NCBI GenBank assembly: GCA_963995505.1
Contig: OZ023188.1
Location: forward strand, 4,774,001-4,838,000
Direction of reading: 5' to 3'
Source of the DNA: Hypericum androsaemum
Taxonomy: Eukaryota > Streptophyta > Magnoliopsida > Malpighiales > Hypericaceae
DNA length: 64,000 bases
A program made the translations under genes and the position numbers. The notes beneath the pieces are model-generated. The model saw nothing but the letters and a program-made list of their open reading frames with translations. It was not told where the DNA came from and made no database searches. Positions 1 to 12,651 of this stretch are shown here, in pieces (position 1 is the first letter of the stretch; each line of letters begins with the position of its first letter).

Positions 1-951
1 ATATGAATTAACTTAATTTATCCATTCAATTATTAAAGTATTCCATACCGACTAATATCCTTTTGTATATAACAGAAGTCCAATTGTTATGATGCAGCCT
101 CTTAAATTAAAAAAAACTTTGTAACACCAAATAACTTATTAAATGACTCATTCTTCTCACTTTAATTGATCTTCATATTTTCTTATATTAACTATAATCT
201 TCACCAAAAGTATATGGTATACTAGTATCTTAACCATATAGATCAATTTCCAACCACATGTCATACTATCAAATCATTCAAACTCATTCTCCATTTCTCA
301 AGACATATATAGAGCAACATGTGTTTTTTTTTCACATTAGATTTAATTTTCTTCCATTTCTTATTCTTATGAGCAGTTTTGGTCCTTTTTTATATTCTCC
401 AAAGTATATAAGATCGAAGTATCTCCTTCGATCAAAGTTTTTCTTACTTAATTATAACACATTCATTCTTCTAGTTTCCACGAAGTCAACTCTTTGAATC
501 TTTCATACAATACCATAACCCTATCCGAAAGTGGTACAATAAACTTGCATCTTGACCATACCGAATGATTTCTAGCATCAAGTTCTCCAATCAAATTCTT
601 TCAAATAGAACCTTGTGAAATTTTAAGCTTATTTTTCTTAATTTCATGTCATGCATTTAAGTTACAGACTTAATACTTTCCGACATTGCCCAAAGTTTTA
701 GTCAAAAAGGCACTATTTTATTTCCATCACATTTCGTTCATTCATACTTCCTTATTTATAATGCTTAAACTTTATTATCCCCATACCTCAAATATTTTGT
801 TATACTTATAGTTCTTTGACTAAATTTCCCTTATTTCTTTTTTGCCATATCTTTGGTAGTTCTACCGAACACTTATTCAGATCATTCATGGACCATATTT
901 TTTTAATTTGACTAACATTTATTCAATCAGCCTAAAAATGCCAAAATCTTA
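1..951. other. Non-coding AT-rich DNA left of the first Copia element
   Basis: No open frame here resembles a protein. The stretch is AT-rich with many short pyrimidine runs and looks like the DNA to the right of the Copia element (from 7366). Because the Copia element has a perfect target-site duplication, the two flanks were once contiguous. They may be the non-coding interior of the minus-strand LTR element whose LTR and primer binding site lie at 10005-12646; that is inference. Confidence 0.5.
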
Positions 952-2019
952 TGTTGTTTGTCAAAGTGGTGTACTTGATTAGGATCTACTTCAGTCGAGG
1001 CAAGCGTTGGACACTTTCTCCGTAAGACAAGATTGCCCCGTATATTTCAGTGCGGTACTGGCTTCGGCAATCGTCCCCAAGATACAACGACTATTTAGGG
1101 CATTTCCAAGACCGTTGCACACGTATCTCGAAACTTTCGGGCGAACCCTTATATACCCAGAACTTTCGGACTCTTTTCTATGTGAAGAACGGGGGGAGAG
1201 GAGAAGACAACAATGCTAGGAGGTGCACTTGCTGCTGGGATGAGAATTTTGGCAGGGGGGCAAGCCTATTTATAGGCTAGAGGAGGCAGGGAGGCAGCCA
1301 CCCCGAAGGGACGCGTCCGCTCGGCCAACAGGCTGACTGGCTACGCTCGTGGCCCTTCGGTGGCTTCTGGATCCTTCCAGGCGCGCCAGGCTGCGCTCGT
1401 GGCCCTTCAGTGGCTTCTAGATCCTTCCAGGCGCGCCCAGGCTGCGCTGGTGCCCCTTCGCGATGGATCTCGCAGCCTTTCGGCCTTCTGGAAGTCTCCT
1501 GGATGTTCCAGCCCGTCGTGCCTCTTCGGTGGCCAACCTGAAGGCGCTCGCAGCTCCTTGTTGCTTCGGTAGCTGCGCAGCTACCTCCGGACTCGGACAA
1601 AATACTTAAGGCTCCTCGAGACGATGCGCATGTGCGAAGTGCCAAGTGCGCCACAAAGTGCCCATTGCGACCTGCGTCCAATGTGCCATCCGCACACGCA
1701 CGTGCGCATGCACGTGCACGAGCGCGTGCGTGTGCGTGAGCGCGTACATGTGCGTGAGCACGTGCGCGTGCACGTGCTCGTGCTCGTGCTAGGACTCGTG
1801 GTCGTGCTCGTGCTCGGACGGTGCTTCGCAGCGTCCTCGCAGGCAGCTAGCGGTGGGTCAGCCTTTGGGTGGTCAACCAAGTTTGAGAGGTAAGGAGTGG
1901 AGTTCCTTATAAACAAGGAAATTCTCCTTGCTCTAACCAATGTGGTATTGCACTTTTCCATTTCCCTTTTGGGCCTTACCATTTTGGGCTTGCATTGAAC
2001 TTTCATTCAAAACCCAACA
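952..2019 (-). repeat. 3' LTR of the Tork-like Copia element (1068 bp)
   Basis: Direct repeat of 6367-7360, about 74 bp longer. The extra length lies mainly in a GTGCGTGAGC-type simple-repeat tract at about 1695-1815, which replaces the shorter CTCGTG hexamer run of the other LTR. Ends TGTTG...CAACA. Open frames read through this LTR are by-products of its GC-rich repeats. Confidence 0.93.
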
Positions 2020-2563
2020 ATCCCCCACATGAATGATGATTAATGCATGCATACTCTAATCGAAAGTTCTGACGTGTTATTATTGCATCGAGATAGGTAG
2101 CTTGCGGCTTTGAACCTTCTCTAGTAATATGTTATCGGATTTACTCGCTGCTCGGTGAACGCGATGTTTTGAACCGTCAGCTTTTGGTGTAAACCAAGAC
2201 AATAACATTTACACAATAATAACCCTAGTATATTTGGGTTCTCACGTTGTGTCCTTTTCGGCTATGGACCGTATATTGGATTCATAAGTGTTTTTCCCAT
2301 TTGAAGCGGCCTCACTTCACACTTACATAGGTGATCTCCTATCAGGAGTATCCTGCCATACTCCACCTTAATCAAGGTATAGGAATTATTAAAAGCGTAA
2401 TGCTTAGCCTTACCACACTGCTACAGGCTAACACCTGGGCAGCTTCTGAGAATGAGATAGGTTCTAGGTGATTAAACTGAACCCTCCATAACTTAGTTTT
2501 CTCATTGAACCAAGTTTGTGGGATCTCCACTCATCATGGTTGAGTTACCGCTATAGACGTTCT
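2020..2563 (-). other. 3' untranslated region and polypurine tract of the Copia element
   Basis: The minus strand immediately before the 3' LTR reads as a G-rich tract (complement of 2020-2030, five consecutive C on the plus strand), the expected plus-strand priming site. The remaining roughly 530 bp up to the end of pol has no open frame of note. Confidence 0.7.
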
Positions 2564-5500
2564 TTAGTGTGTGGATTTTAATCCCATTCCCCTTACTGCG
2601 TTATTGTGTCTCCGACGGATATGTTGAGACTTTCCGTTGTACAATGTACTTTGTGCTCTCCCGATTGCAGACATGCTATCACAATGTATCAATACGGGAG
2701 GCACCGGTTTACTCCAGCATCGAATATCCTCTAGGAAGTTTCTGAGCCATTCAGCTTCTTTCCCAGCTTTGTCTAGTGCTATAAACTCCGACTCCATGGT
2801 GGATCGAGCTATGCATGTTTGGTTAGAGGACTTCCAAGACACAGCTCCTCCTCCTATGGTGAATACGTATCCACTCGTGGATTTGGAGTCCTTAGTATCT
2901 GATATCCAGTTTGCGTCACTGTATCCTTCTAATACAGCTGGATATTTAGCATAATGTATGCCATGGCTTATGGTATGTTTTAAATACCGTAAAACCCTTT
3001 CCAGAGCTAGCCAGTGATCCTTCCCTAGATTACTTATGAATCTACTAAGTTTACTAACTGAGTACGCAATATCGGGACGAGTGCAGTTTGTTAAATACAT
3101 CAAGCTCCCGATAATTTGCACATACTTCAGTTGCGATACTGGGTCCCCTCGATTCTTGGCTAAGTGTAGATTCAAATCTACTAGAGTCTTAACCGGAGGT
3201 TTGTCAAAAGCTTCAAATTTCTTGAGCACGCTTTTCACGTAGTGGGATTGTGTCAAGATAATTTCGTCAGCTTTCCTAGAAATTCTTATTCCTAGTATGA
3301 CGTCTGCCAGACCCATATCTTTCATGTCAAAGTGGTTCTTTAACATGTTCTTAGTTTTCACAATAACCTCTTTATTGCTTCCCATAATTAGTAAGTCATC
3401 TACATAGAGACATACAATTACGTAAGCTTCAGGTGTGCCCTTAATGTAAACACATTTATCGCACTCATTGATCTTAAATCCATTTGACAACATTGTTCTG
3501 TCAAATTTCTCGTGTCACTATTTCGGCGCTTGTTTTAGCCCATATAGTAACTTGACTAGTCGACATACTTTATGCTCTTGACCGGGAGCCACAAACCCTT
3601 CAGGTTACTCCATGTATATCTCCTCTTCCAGTTCTCCATTTAGGAAAGCTATTTTTACATCCATTTGGTGGATCTCGAGGTTATAGAGTGCTGCAACAGC
3701 TATGAGTACTCTAATCGATGTGATTCTTGTGACCGGTGAATATGTGTCAAAGAAATCATATCCCTCCTTCTGCTTGAACCCCTTAGCTACCAATCGAGCT
3801 TTGTACTTGTCGATTGATCCATCAGCTTTGTATTTCCTTTTTAGGATCCACCTGCATCTCAAAGGTTTACAGCCCGGTGGGAGATCCACGATTTCCCACG
3901 TGTGGTTTTGCATAATGGATTCTATCTCACTATTGATAGCTTCCTTCTAGAGAGGAGCATCTGGACTGGACAATGCCTCTTGGATTATCCTGGGTTCATC
4001 TTCTAACGCATAGGTTAGATAGTCTGGACCAAAAGATTTGGTTACCTTCGTCCGTTTACTACGTCTAGGTTCATCATCTTTCTGATTTGACCCTTGCGTA
4101 GTCTCGTGAGCCCTTTTCTTCGGACTTGCTTCCTTTCTTTCCTTATTAGGAAAGCTTTCTTGAAAAAATGTTGCGTTCCTTGATTCTATGACCATTCCCG
4201 TGTTTATCTCAGGGTTTTCAGATTTATGCACCAAGAATCGATAAGTACTACTATTTTGCGCATATCCGATAAAGATGCAATCAATGGTCTTGGGTCCTAT
4301 TCGCACCTGCTTAGGCTTAGGTACTTCGACCTTTGCTAGGCACCCCCACACTTTAAGGTAACCGTAGGAAGGCTTCCTTCCTTTCCATAGTTCATATGGA
4401 GTTTTATCCCTTTTCTTGTGTGGCAATTTGTTTAGAATGTGGTTAGCTAAGAGCACAGCTTCCCCCCACATGTTCTGGGGTAAGCTCGAGCTAATCAACA
4501 TAGCGTTCATCATCTCCTTAAGAGTTTGATTTTTTTGTTCAGCTACGCCATTCGATTGAGGTGAGTATGGAGCAGTCGTCTGATGAATAATGCCATGTTC
4601 TTGACAGAGTTCCTCAAACGGAGCTACATATTCTCCTCCTCGATCACTTCGGATCATTTTGATTTTCACGCTGAGTTGATTTTCAACCTCATTCTTATAT
4701 CTCTTAAAAGCATCAAGAGCTTCGTCTTTGCCTTTTAAGAGATATACGTAACAGTATCTCGTGCAATCATCGATAAACGTGATGAAGTATTTCTTCCCGC
4801 CTTTAGTTTGCACGTGTTTCATATCGCAAGTGTCCATATGAATTAACTCTAAAGGCGTAGTACTTCTTTCCACCGAATGGAAAGGTGCTTTGGTCATTTT
4901 ATCCTCCACACATACTTCACATTTATCGGATGGGTTGAACTCTAGATTCGGTAATAAATTTAAACTTACTAACTTTCTTAGCGAGTTTAGATTTACGTGT
5001 CCTAATCTACCATGCCATAAATTAGAACACTCGGCCAAGTAAGAAGAAGCGTTAACTTTATTTTCACCGTTAAAGGTGCGATGTACAGTTATTATATTCA
5101 TCTTAAAGAGCCCCCTCTCTAGATAACCCTTTCCTATGAATTGACCAGCTTTGGTCAGTACAAACTTATCATCCTCAAATACAAGCTTAAGACCGGCTTT
5201 GCTTAACACTGAGCCAGAAACTAAGTTCTTGCGGATGTCCGGGACATGCAGCACATCCTTGAGGGTCAGCTCCTTTTCTGAGGTCAGCTTCAGGACCACC
5301 TTTCCTAGACCAACGATCTTGGACGTTGCGGAGTTTCCCATGAACAGCTTTTGGCCGGTGATCGGGATATAGTTCGAGAACATCTCCTTGTCCGAGCAGA
5401 CGTGGCGGGTAGCTCCAGTGTCCACGAACCACTCTCTCGAATTGTCCACCAGGTTGGCTTCAAACACCACGACTGACAGATCCATCTGGGACAAGTCTTC

Positions 5501-6337
5501 AGCCAGGTTAGCCCTTCCTTGGTCGTCCTTCTTCGGCTGGCGACAGTCCTTAGCCATGTGTCCGGGTTTACCGCAGTTGTAGCAGTGGCCCTTGATCTTC
5601 TTTTTCTTCTTGGGCTCTTGCTTCTCCTGCTTATTCCCGGACTTCTTCCTCTTCTTGCTACCTTTTCCCTCGGCGAGGTGCACGGTGGTCTCGGGGTTGG
5701 CCTTGCCTTGCTTGACTTCTGACTTTTGGTTGTCTTCCTCGATCCTAAGTCTCACGATCAGGTCTTCTAGGCTCATGTCCTTCCTCTTGTGCTTGAGGTA
5801 GCTCTTGAAGTCCTTCCAGAGCGGGGGGAGCTTCTCGATCATCGCAGCTACTTGGAAGGACTCACTGAGTTGCATCCCTTCGGCTTGGATCTCGTGAAGG
5901 ATCAGCTGCAACTCTTGCACTTGGTCGATGACCTTCTTCGAGTCCACCATCTTGAAGTCGAGGAATCGTCCGACGATTAATTTCTTCGTCCCGGCATCCT
6001 CCATTTTGTACTTCTTCTCGAGTGAACTCCACAGCTCATTAGCGGTCTTAGCTTCCGCGTAGACGTTGTAGAGCGTGTCGTCTAGTCCATTCAGGACATA
6101 GTTCCGGCATAGGAAGTCGCTGTGACTCCATGCATCGAGGGCATTGATCTTCTGTTGATCTACCTCATTTTTCGCCACCTTCAGAGCCTCTTCCTTCAAG
6201 AATCGGACCAGGTTGAGCGTCGTCAGGTAGAACAACATCTTCTATTGCCACCTCTTGAATTCGGTACCATTGAACTTGACCGGCCTTTCGGCGTGGACAG
6301 TTCCCGGGACCGCTGGTGCTGAGCTTGTTGATGCCAT
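2564..6337 (-). pseudogene. Copia gag-pol polyprotein, five in-frame stops and a C-terminal deletion
   Basis: A single minus-strand frame runs from an ATG at 6337 to 2564. In order it carries gag, a CCHC zinc knuckle ([14 protein letters not shown]), a retropepsin (VDTGAT), an integrase with GAG pre-integrase segment and DDE core ([16 protein letters not shown]), RT with YVDD, and RNase H (SDANW, STMESE). The frame is kept throughout, but stops occur at 6242-6244, 3947-3949, 3605-3607 and as an adjacent pair near 3519-3524. Each is explicable as CAG/CAA to TAG/TAA or TGG to TAG/TGA. Near the end, HIRRRHN runs almost directly into RGMGLK, so roughly 40 residues usual for this family, including the last part of RNase H, appear deleted. 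It cannot encode a functional polyprotein. Confidence 0.93.
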
Positions 6338-6680
6338 CTTCAAGTAACACGATCTCTTCTTACGATTGTTGTTTGTCGGAGTGGTGTACTTGATTAGGAT
6401 CTACTTCAGTCGAGGCAAGCGTTGGACACTTTCTCCGTAAGACGAGATTGCCCCGTATATTTCAGTGCGGTATGGGCTTCGGCAATAATCCCCAAGATAC
6501 AATGACTGTTTAGGGCATTTCCAAGACCGTTGAACACGTATCTCAAAACTTTCGGGCGAACCCTTATATACCCAGAACTTTCAGACTCTTTTCTATGTGA
6601 AGAACGGGGGGAGAGGAGAAGACAACAATGCTAGGAGGTGCACTTGCTGCTGGGATGAGAATTCTGGCAGGGGGCTAAGC

Positions 6681-6690
6681 CTATTTATAG
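6681..6690 (-). promoter_or_regulatory. Putative LTR TATA box
   Basis: The minus strand reads CTATAAATAG, a near-perfect plant TATA box; the other LTR has the same motif at 1266-1275. A second candidate (TATATAAG, minus, near 6561-6570) lies further downstream, so the transcription start is not decided by sequence alone. Confidence 0.5.
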
Positions 6691-6753
6691 GCTGGAGGAG
6701 GCAGGAAGACAGCCACCCTGAAGGGACGCGTCCGCTCGGCCAACAGGCTGACT

Positions 6754-6853
6754 GGCTGCGCTCGTGGCCCTTCGGTGGCTTCTGGATCCTTCCAGGCGCG
6801 CCCGGCTGCGCTCGTGGCCCTTCGGTGGCTTCTGGATCCTTCCAGGCGCGCCC
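6754..6853. repeat. Two-copy 50 bp tandem repeat inside the LTR
   Basis: A 50 bp unit beginning GGCTGCGCTCGTGGCCCTTC is present twice in tandem, followed by a partial third; the partner LTR has the same repeat near 1340-1440. The repeat is GC-rich and explains the long spurious frames across this LTR. Confidence 0.8.
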
Positions 6854-7115
6854 AAGCTGCACTGGTGCCCCTTCGCGATGGATCTCGCAGCCCTTCGGCC
6901 TTCTGGAAGTCTCCTGGATGTTTCAGCCCATTGTGCCTCTTCGGTGGCCAACTTGAAGGCGCTCGCAGCTCCTCATTGCTTCGGTAGCTGCGCAGCTGCC
7001 TCCGGACCCGGGCAAAATACTTAAGGCTCCTCCAGACGATGCGCACGTGCGAAGTGCCAAGTGCGCCACAAAGTGCCCATTGCGACCTGCGTCCAATGTG
7101 CCATGCTCACACGCA

Positions 7116-7151
<36 letters not shown>
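7116..7151. repeat. CTCGTG hexamer microsatellite
   Basis: About six copies of a CTCGTG-type hexamer in the 5' LTR. The partner LTR carries a longer, degenerate GTGCGTG/CTCGTG mixture, so the tract length is unstable between the two LTRs. Confidence 0.8.
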
Positions 7152-7365
7152 TGAAGCACCGTCCTCGCAGGCAGCTAGCGGTGGATAAGCCTTTGGGTGG
7201 TCAACCAAGTTTGAGAGGTAATGAGTGGAGTTCCTTATAAACAAGGAAATCCTCCTTTCTCTAACCAATGTGGTATTGCACTTTTCCATTTCCCTTTTGG
7301 GCCTTCACTTTGGGCCTTACCATTTTGGGCTTGCATTGAACTTTCATTCAAAACCCAACATCTTA

Positions 7366-9889
7366 CATATATTTGATCCATTAATTCTTAAAGTTTTGTT
7401 TGTCAGCATGACACAACCAAAAGCCTTTTGATTCTTAAAGTTGAATGTATCTATTGGGTTGTTGAAAAACTAAACCTCTAAATCTCTCCAACAACAAACC
7501 GTATCACTTTACCATCTCTAAAACTCAAAATTTTTCATAACCTTCGTCACACCTACTTGTCTCTTAACAATCTTTTTCTTTATCACCTATACTTTCACAA
7601 GGTTAAACTTATCATATAACTTGTAGTTCCATGAAGTTCACAATGTCAGTTGTATTATCTTTATGTGCTCTTCTAAATTATCCATATACACCAAATATTT
7701 TCATAAAATTATTAACTTATCTCTCATATGCTTCAGCACTCGAATTATAATTCTCATTATAAATTTCATCTTGTGAGTTGACCAAATATCATATCGCTAC
7801 ATCTTAATGCATACACTAAGTTCCAAAAGTCACGTTGACTACAGCATCTTCCATTGGTACCATGACCTTGTGTCATTCTTATAATCAAATAAAAATACCA
7901 TAAAGTATTTTCGAACCTATAAAAATCCTTACTCATCAAGTTTTCTCAACTCTTTTTCTCGAATAAAGTCATACTTAATAGTGGTACAAATGTTAACACT
8001 TTTCTCCTTAAAGAGTTATCATATTACTCGATCTTCCAAATACAAATTAGTTCATCATCCACCAGAACTTCTCAATAATTTTCTTTCATAAGCTAAATAT
8101 TGTCACTGTTCAAGTTTTCCATAACCTACATACTTTCCACTTATTCAAATTATATCCTATGAGTTACACCAAATTGCTAATCAAAGCTTTAAATCTCCAA
8201 ATACACATAATCTTTGCAAATGTCACTTCATTCTTATTCTCATTTCGATCTTCTTTTTTTTTAAAAAAATCTTTAATCTTTTAAAAAAATCTTTAATCTT
8301 TTAAAAAATCTTTAATCTTTATAAGTTATTAGCATACTTCAATGAGTCTATCGTACCTTGTGCCGAAGTTGTCACTTTGATTCTTTAGTTCTTAACATAT
8401 TTATCTTAGTAATTCGTAGATATTCAACATATATATTTTTTTTATAACCACATAAATGTTAAGGATTTACATGATGGAGTAAAATCTGTAAATACTCCAA
8501 TCAAAGCATATACCAGTTTTCAACTCCTTGGCATTTCTGAAGTTTGAACCCAAATTTTATTGCAACTTCTCTTCATACTAATTCAAAAATTGTGACTATT
8601 AAGTCACTCATATCTTGTCACTTCATATCCCCAAATTTTGCACAATCCAACATATGTTTCAAATTCTACATACCATGTGCTCTCCTATTCTCATATTTTT
8701 TTATCCCTTGATTTTGAGAAAAATATTCTTTATTATATTTTCATTTCTGACTTTACGTTATCTCAAACTCATATTTTACAAGTCAAATCTTTTCGTTCAT
8801 TTCTCTCTTTGATTCATTGTCTAGCTGATGATTTATCTCAAAATTTTCTTGTATAAATAACATCTGCTTCCTACTCTCTTATAGAGCTTGCACAATGTTA
8901 TCTCAATATTGGTGTGTTTGTTGTAGCTATAGGCTACATGATTTGTAGATTATCAAAGTTTTATGTAAGAATTCTATCTCACAAATTCTTCAAGACTTAG
9001 ATTATATGTATTAGATCATTATCTGATTACACAGAGAAACGTTACTCAAATTCAAAAGGTTTTTCTATAGCCTCTGAAGTCTTTTGTCGAACCAATAGGT
9101 AGAATTTTATAATTTGGTCAAAACTATTGACCTTATATGCTTTATGTTGTTTGACTACCTTGTCTATAACCGTTGAGCAATTATCTTATCAAAAGTCCAT
9201 CAAAATATCTCTTTTCAAAATCCATAGCCATAATTCAAATCAAGATTCCTTCTCAATTTTAACTTACTCAGAGTATTCAAAGTTGTAAAAGCAATAACTT
9301 AATTCCATATAACTTAATCCCATAATTTTATCCATAATAAATCTCATATTACTTTTCCAATATATATATATATTTTTTTTTCTTAAGTCCCAAAGCACAC
9401 TTACAACTTACTTTCTCATATATGCTCCTTCCATATAACGTCGTTTAGAATTTCCTCATTTTCAAACAAATTTAAACTCAAAAGTAGATTCTCAATGCAC
9501 AAATAAACAAATTAGAAGAGTTCAATAAGACATAACCCAACATTCGTTGAGACTCAAATCAATGGCCCAATATATATAGACATGAAATCAAATATATAAG
9601 GGTGTCTACAAAATTTGGACAAAGTGGTGATCAGTCACTTCATCAAAATCCCACCCAAGGAATGATTTTCATGTATATAAATATATATAATCAAATGGGC
9701 TCTTTAAAGAAATAAATATACAAACAGGACATGAGTTCTCACCAAAATGTAGAGTAAATGCCTCGTCATATCAACAATGTATCACATAAGTTCCTCACAT
9801 AAGAATCTCAAACATAAACATCTCAAACAACTTTTCAATTCATCACACCATCATGTTCAAACAGAAACAAATCTTCGTTGACACGAAAA
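7366..9889. other. Non-coding AT-rich stretch; possible interior of a large non-coding LTR element
   Basis: No protein-like frame and no recognisable gene. It lies directly inside the minus-strand LTR/PBS at 10005-12646, where a retrotransposon should carry gag-pol, yet no gag, RT or integrase motif is visible. The region could be the long non-coding interior of a LARD-type element, or unrelated DNA joined after truncation. Confidence 0.4.
8257..8325. repeat. Three-copy 20 bp AT-rich tandem repeat
   Basis: Unit approximately TTTTAAAAAAATCTTTAATC, three consecutive copies, the last slightly shortened. Confidence 0.85.
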
Positions 9890-12646
9890 ATATTAGGAAT
9901 GAGCAAATGACACAGATGGAAGGGACACAAAGATATCAGGAATCCTATGCTCCGTAGCACAACTTAAGATACTTGACAGCATAAATGAACAAGGCTCTAA
10001 CCTAGAGCTCTGATACCAAGTCTGTCACGACCCAAATCGGTGGTCGGTGACCGGCGCTAGACTTCAACTCCTTTAATCACAAAGAAATCTAGCCAGCCTC
10101 AAACGTATTCAAAATTTATAATAATAAGTCTTTAAATATAAATTTTAAAACTTAATTTACAAAATATAAGCCAAGATTTTCCTTTTTAATACATATTCAT
10201 ATGTTCTTTTCCCAAGATCAAATTAACTATATAACTACGGAGCTTCTAGATCAAAGAGCAAAATACAAACTGGAGACCTCGATGCAAGTCCTGGAGAACA
10301 AAGTAGACTTGGTACAATCAGAGTAGATCTCCAAACCTATACAACTCATGTACGAGTTCCTGCAAAACTGGTGAAAGGGGGGGATGAGTGTTTTGGAACA
10401 CTCAGTAAACAAATAAGATATGCATCGCAATTTATTTAGCTATTCAATGCACAAACAAACCTAACACATGCATATGACTAACATGGCAATTAAATCATGC
10501 AGACATTTGCATTATCATAAAGTCATACTTACCAAATGACCAAATATTAACATATAATCACAAAGGCACATAAACATGAGCAAACTACGCAACGTTCCAT
10601 ACCGTCACGCAATTTAACACATGACACATAATTCCAATATCATATAGCAGAATTGACAAACATTCGGCAAGATCTAGATAGTGTCACTCCAACTCCGACA
10701 CGAGGATACCATATCTCAAAAGCGCCATCAGAAACCAACCCCGCCGGCCAAACAGATCATATCAGAATCCATTGTATCCTCATTATATATGCACATATGC
10801 CAACATCCCCGGTTGGTCACGGGTAGATCTCTGCCTACTAGACTTCCATATCATAGAGCAGAGCCATCCATATAACAGACTTTCATATCATAACAAATTC
10901 ATCGGCTCCAAAACATATTAAACATATCTAGTGCCCCCGCTGGGCCAGATTGAACAAACTTTCACAAATCATAACATCATACAATAATGTCACATGACAA
11001 ATGCACAAAATGCACTCACATTACCATATTCAGATCATGACAAATAAATAGAGTACGCCAAATAAAGCACGAGTCACGTATTATTTGTTTACCAATTGGA
11101 CATGTGAACTGATCATTTGCTTTTCATGCACAAATTTCTCCACTCCATATTTTCAAGATGCATGAATCCCAATGGTTCCAAAACATGATTTCCAAAACCT
11201 GTCAAATGAAATATCGCTACTCAAAATTTACTAAACTTAAATTTTTAAGTCTCTAACAATAATTACTAAACCAGCAGCTTAATCTTTTCTGACCTCGGGC
11301 TTTCTTATAAACATATATGAATGATCATAATTGGCTGATTTTATTTATCTTTCGGAACTTTATTTTCATCTTCTAAACGTGTAATAACATTTTTTTAAAA
11401 GACTAATTAAATCCCTATCGTCTCATCTTTACAATGATCTTAACTTTTACTTGGTAGCACTTCTATTTTAAACCCACGTTGTTACTACTTTATTTTATCA
11501 TGTTATTCTTATTCCATCCTTTTATTATTTTATAGTTTCGCTAGAACTTGTGAGAACTTCATCTTGAAGTTACCAAGTCCATTCTGATTTCTCGTTCCAT
11601 ATTTTACCTTCTGAATCTCAAATATATTTAGCTCCTAACAAACCATAATATCTGCCAACTCCAATACTAAATCACATTAGTTTATTGGATATAGCTATTA
11701 TAGTTAACTATTCTAACCATGGCCACTTTTCTGTACAAAAGTCTTGCCAAAAAAATTAGTAACGAAAATCTAAAATAAAGGAAGAGATGAGATCACCTTA
11801 GTGAAATCCCTATTTTTCTTCCCCGGCCATCATCTCTACTTGTTCTTCTTCTTATTTTGCCTGGGTGTTCTAATTTATTTTTGTGGAGACCTTTTTTTTT
11901 ATATAGTTACTTATACTTCCTCCAAGACTTATATATCGACCGCCTTATTTTTACTTCTATTTTGGTGTCACTTTCTTTTTGACAACCACGTTTCACTCAA
12001 CCTCTTTCTTTTAATGGCTTGCTTTGTTCTTATCATATTATGAAGTTATCCAAATTAGAATTCCATCTCACTTTTTTTTAACTTCTCCAAGTGTTGCCAC
12101 GTTTTACTTTTACCTTCTATTGTTTTTAATTATTTATAGTTAGAATATAGAAGAACCTCCTAGTGAACTTACCGACCCTATTTCAATAAGTTATAGAATT
12201 CTTTTTTTTATATGTTCGGTACAAATTTATAGAACCCACACGCAATTCTTATCCCATTTTATAATGGTATATATCATAAGATTCTGACCCAATTAAATTA
12301 ATTTCAACTAATAGATATATGTAGTGGCTAATTAATTAGCTGACACATTTCCTATATATTTTTTAGAATTTTTTTTACCGAATGAGTTAGCATACTTGAT
12401 ATCTATTAAGTACCATCTACATTCTAAATCGTCCAATTCACCAAATACATCTAGCGGCTTAATTTGTCACTAAAAGGCTTGGACAATCCATAGTTTGTTC
12501 AAAATTATATTCAACCACATTTTTAGAATATCTCGAGCACTAATTTGCATTGCTATTTTTCAACATGGTATATCATATTTAACTAAGTGACTTAAGTATG
12601 TTTGATTAAATTTAACTTAGCTTAACTTATACGGTCGGGTATTACA
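9890..12646 (-). mobile_element. Ty3/Gypsy-type LTR with attached PBS and leader, rest of element not recognised
   Basis: On the minus strand the LTR starts TGTAATACCC at 12646 and ends GGTCGTGACA at 10023 (2624 bp). It is followed four bases later by TGGTATCAGAGC, the initiator-Met primer binding site (10005-10018). The leader beyond the PBS shares words such as GGAGCATAGGATT with the leader of the chromovirus at 16869-17030. Parts of the LTR (10680-10940) match, in reverse complement, a segment of that chromovirus's 3' LTR (22921-23134). It is therefore a related family in the opposite orientation. Because PBS and leader are present it is not a solo LTR. A partner LTR is not seen in the window. 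Confidence 0.8.
10005..10018 (-). promoter_or_regulatory. Primer binding site (initiator-Met tRNA type)
   Basis: The minus strand reads TGGTATCAGAGCTC, complementary to the 3' end of plant initiator tRNA-Met, four bases from the LTR end, the same spacing as in the plus-strand chromovirus at 16873. Confidence 0.85.
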
Positions 12647-12651
12647 CAAGT

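Larger units (their letters stand above)
952..7360 (-). mobile_element. Tork-like Ty1/Copia retrotransposon, complete but coding-dead
   Basis: The element is flanked by a perfect 5 bp target-site duplication, tctta, at 947-951 and 7361-7365. Both LTRs begin TGTTG and end CAACA. The order on the minus strand is 5' LTR (6367-7360), gag-protease-integrase-RT-RNase H (6337-2564), a G-rich polypurine tract, and 3' LTR (2019-952). This is the canonical Copia domain order. Lineage (Tork-like) is judged from the zinc knuckle, the integrase style and the RGMGLK C-terminus. No initiator-Met PBS (TGGTATCAGAGC) is visible next to the 5' LTR, which is unusual. The intact TSD shows a single insertion with no later rearrangement of its ends. 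Confidence 0.95.
6367..7360 (-). repeat. 5' LTR of the Tork-like Copia element (994 bp)
   Basis: Direct repeat of 952-2019, termini TGTTG and CAACA. It holds the putative promoter, a 50 bp tandem repeat and a CTCGTG hexamer run, and is much more GC-rich than the surrounding DNA. Confidence 0.93.

Noticed and set aside
6597..7046. Several 70-140 codon frames in the GC-rich LTRs (also 1277-2006)
   Set aside because: Explained by the 50 bp and hexamer repeats, which stay open on both strands; they fall inside LTRs.
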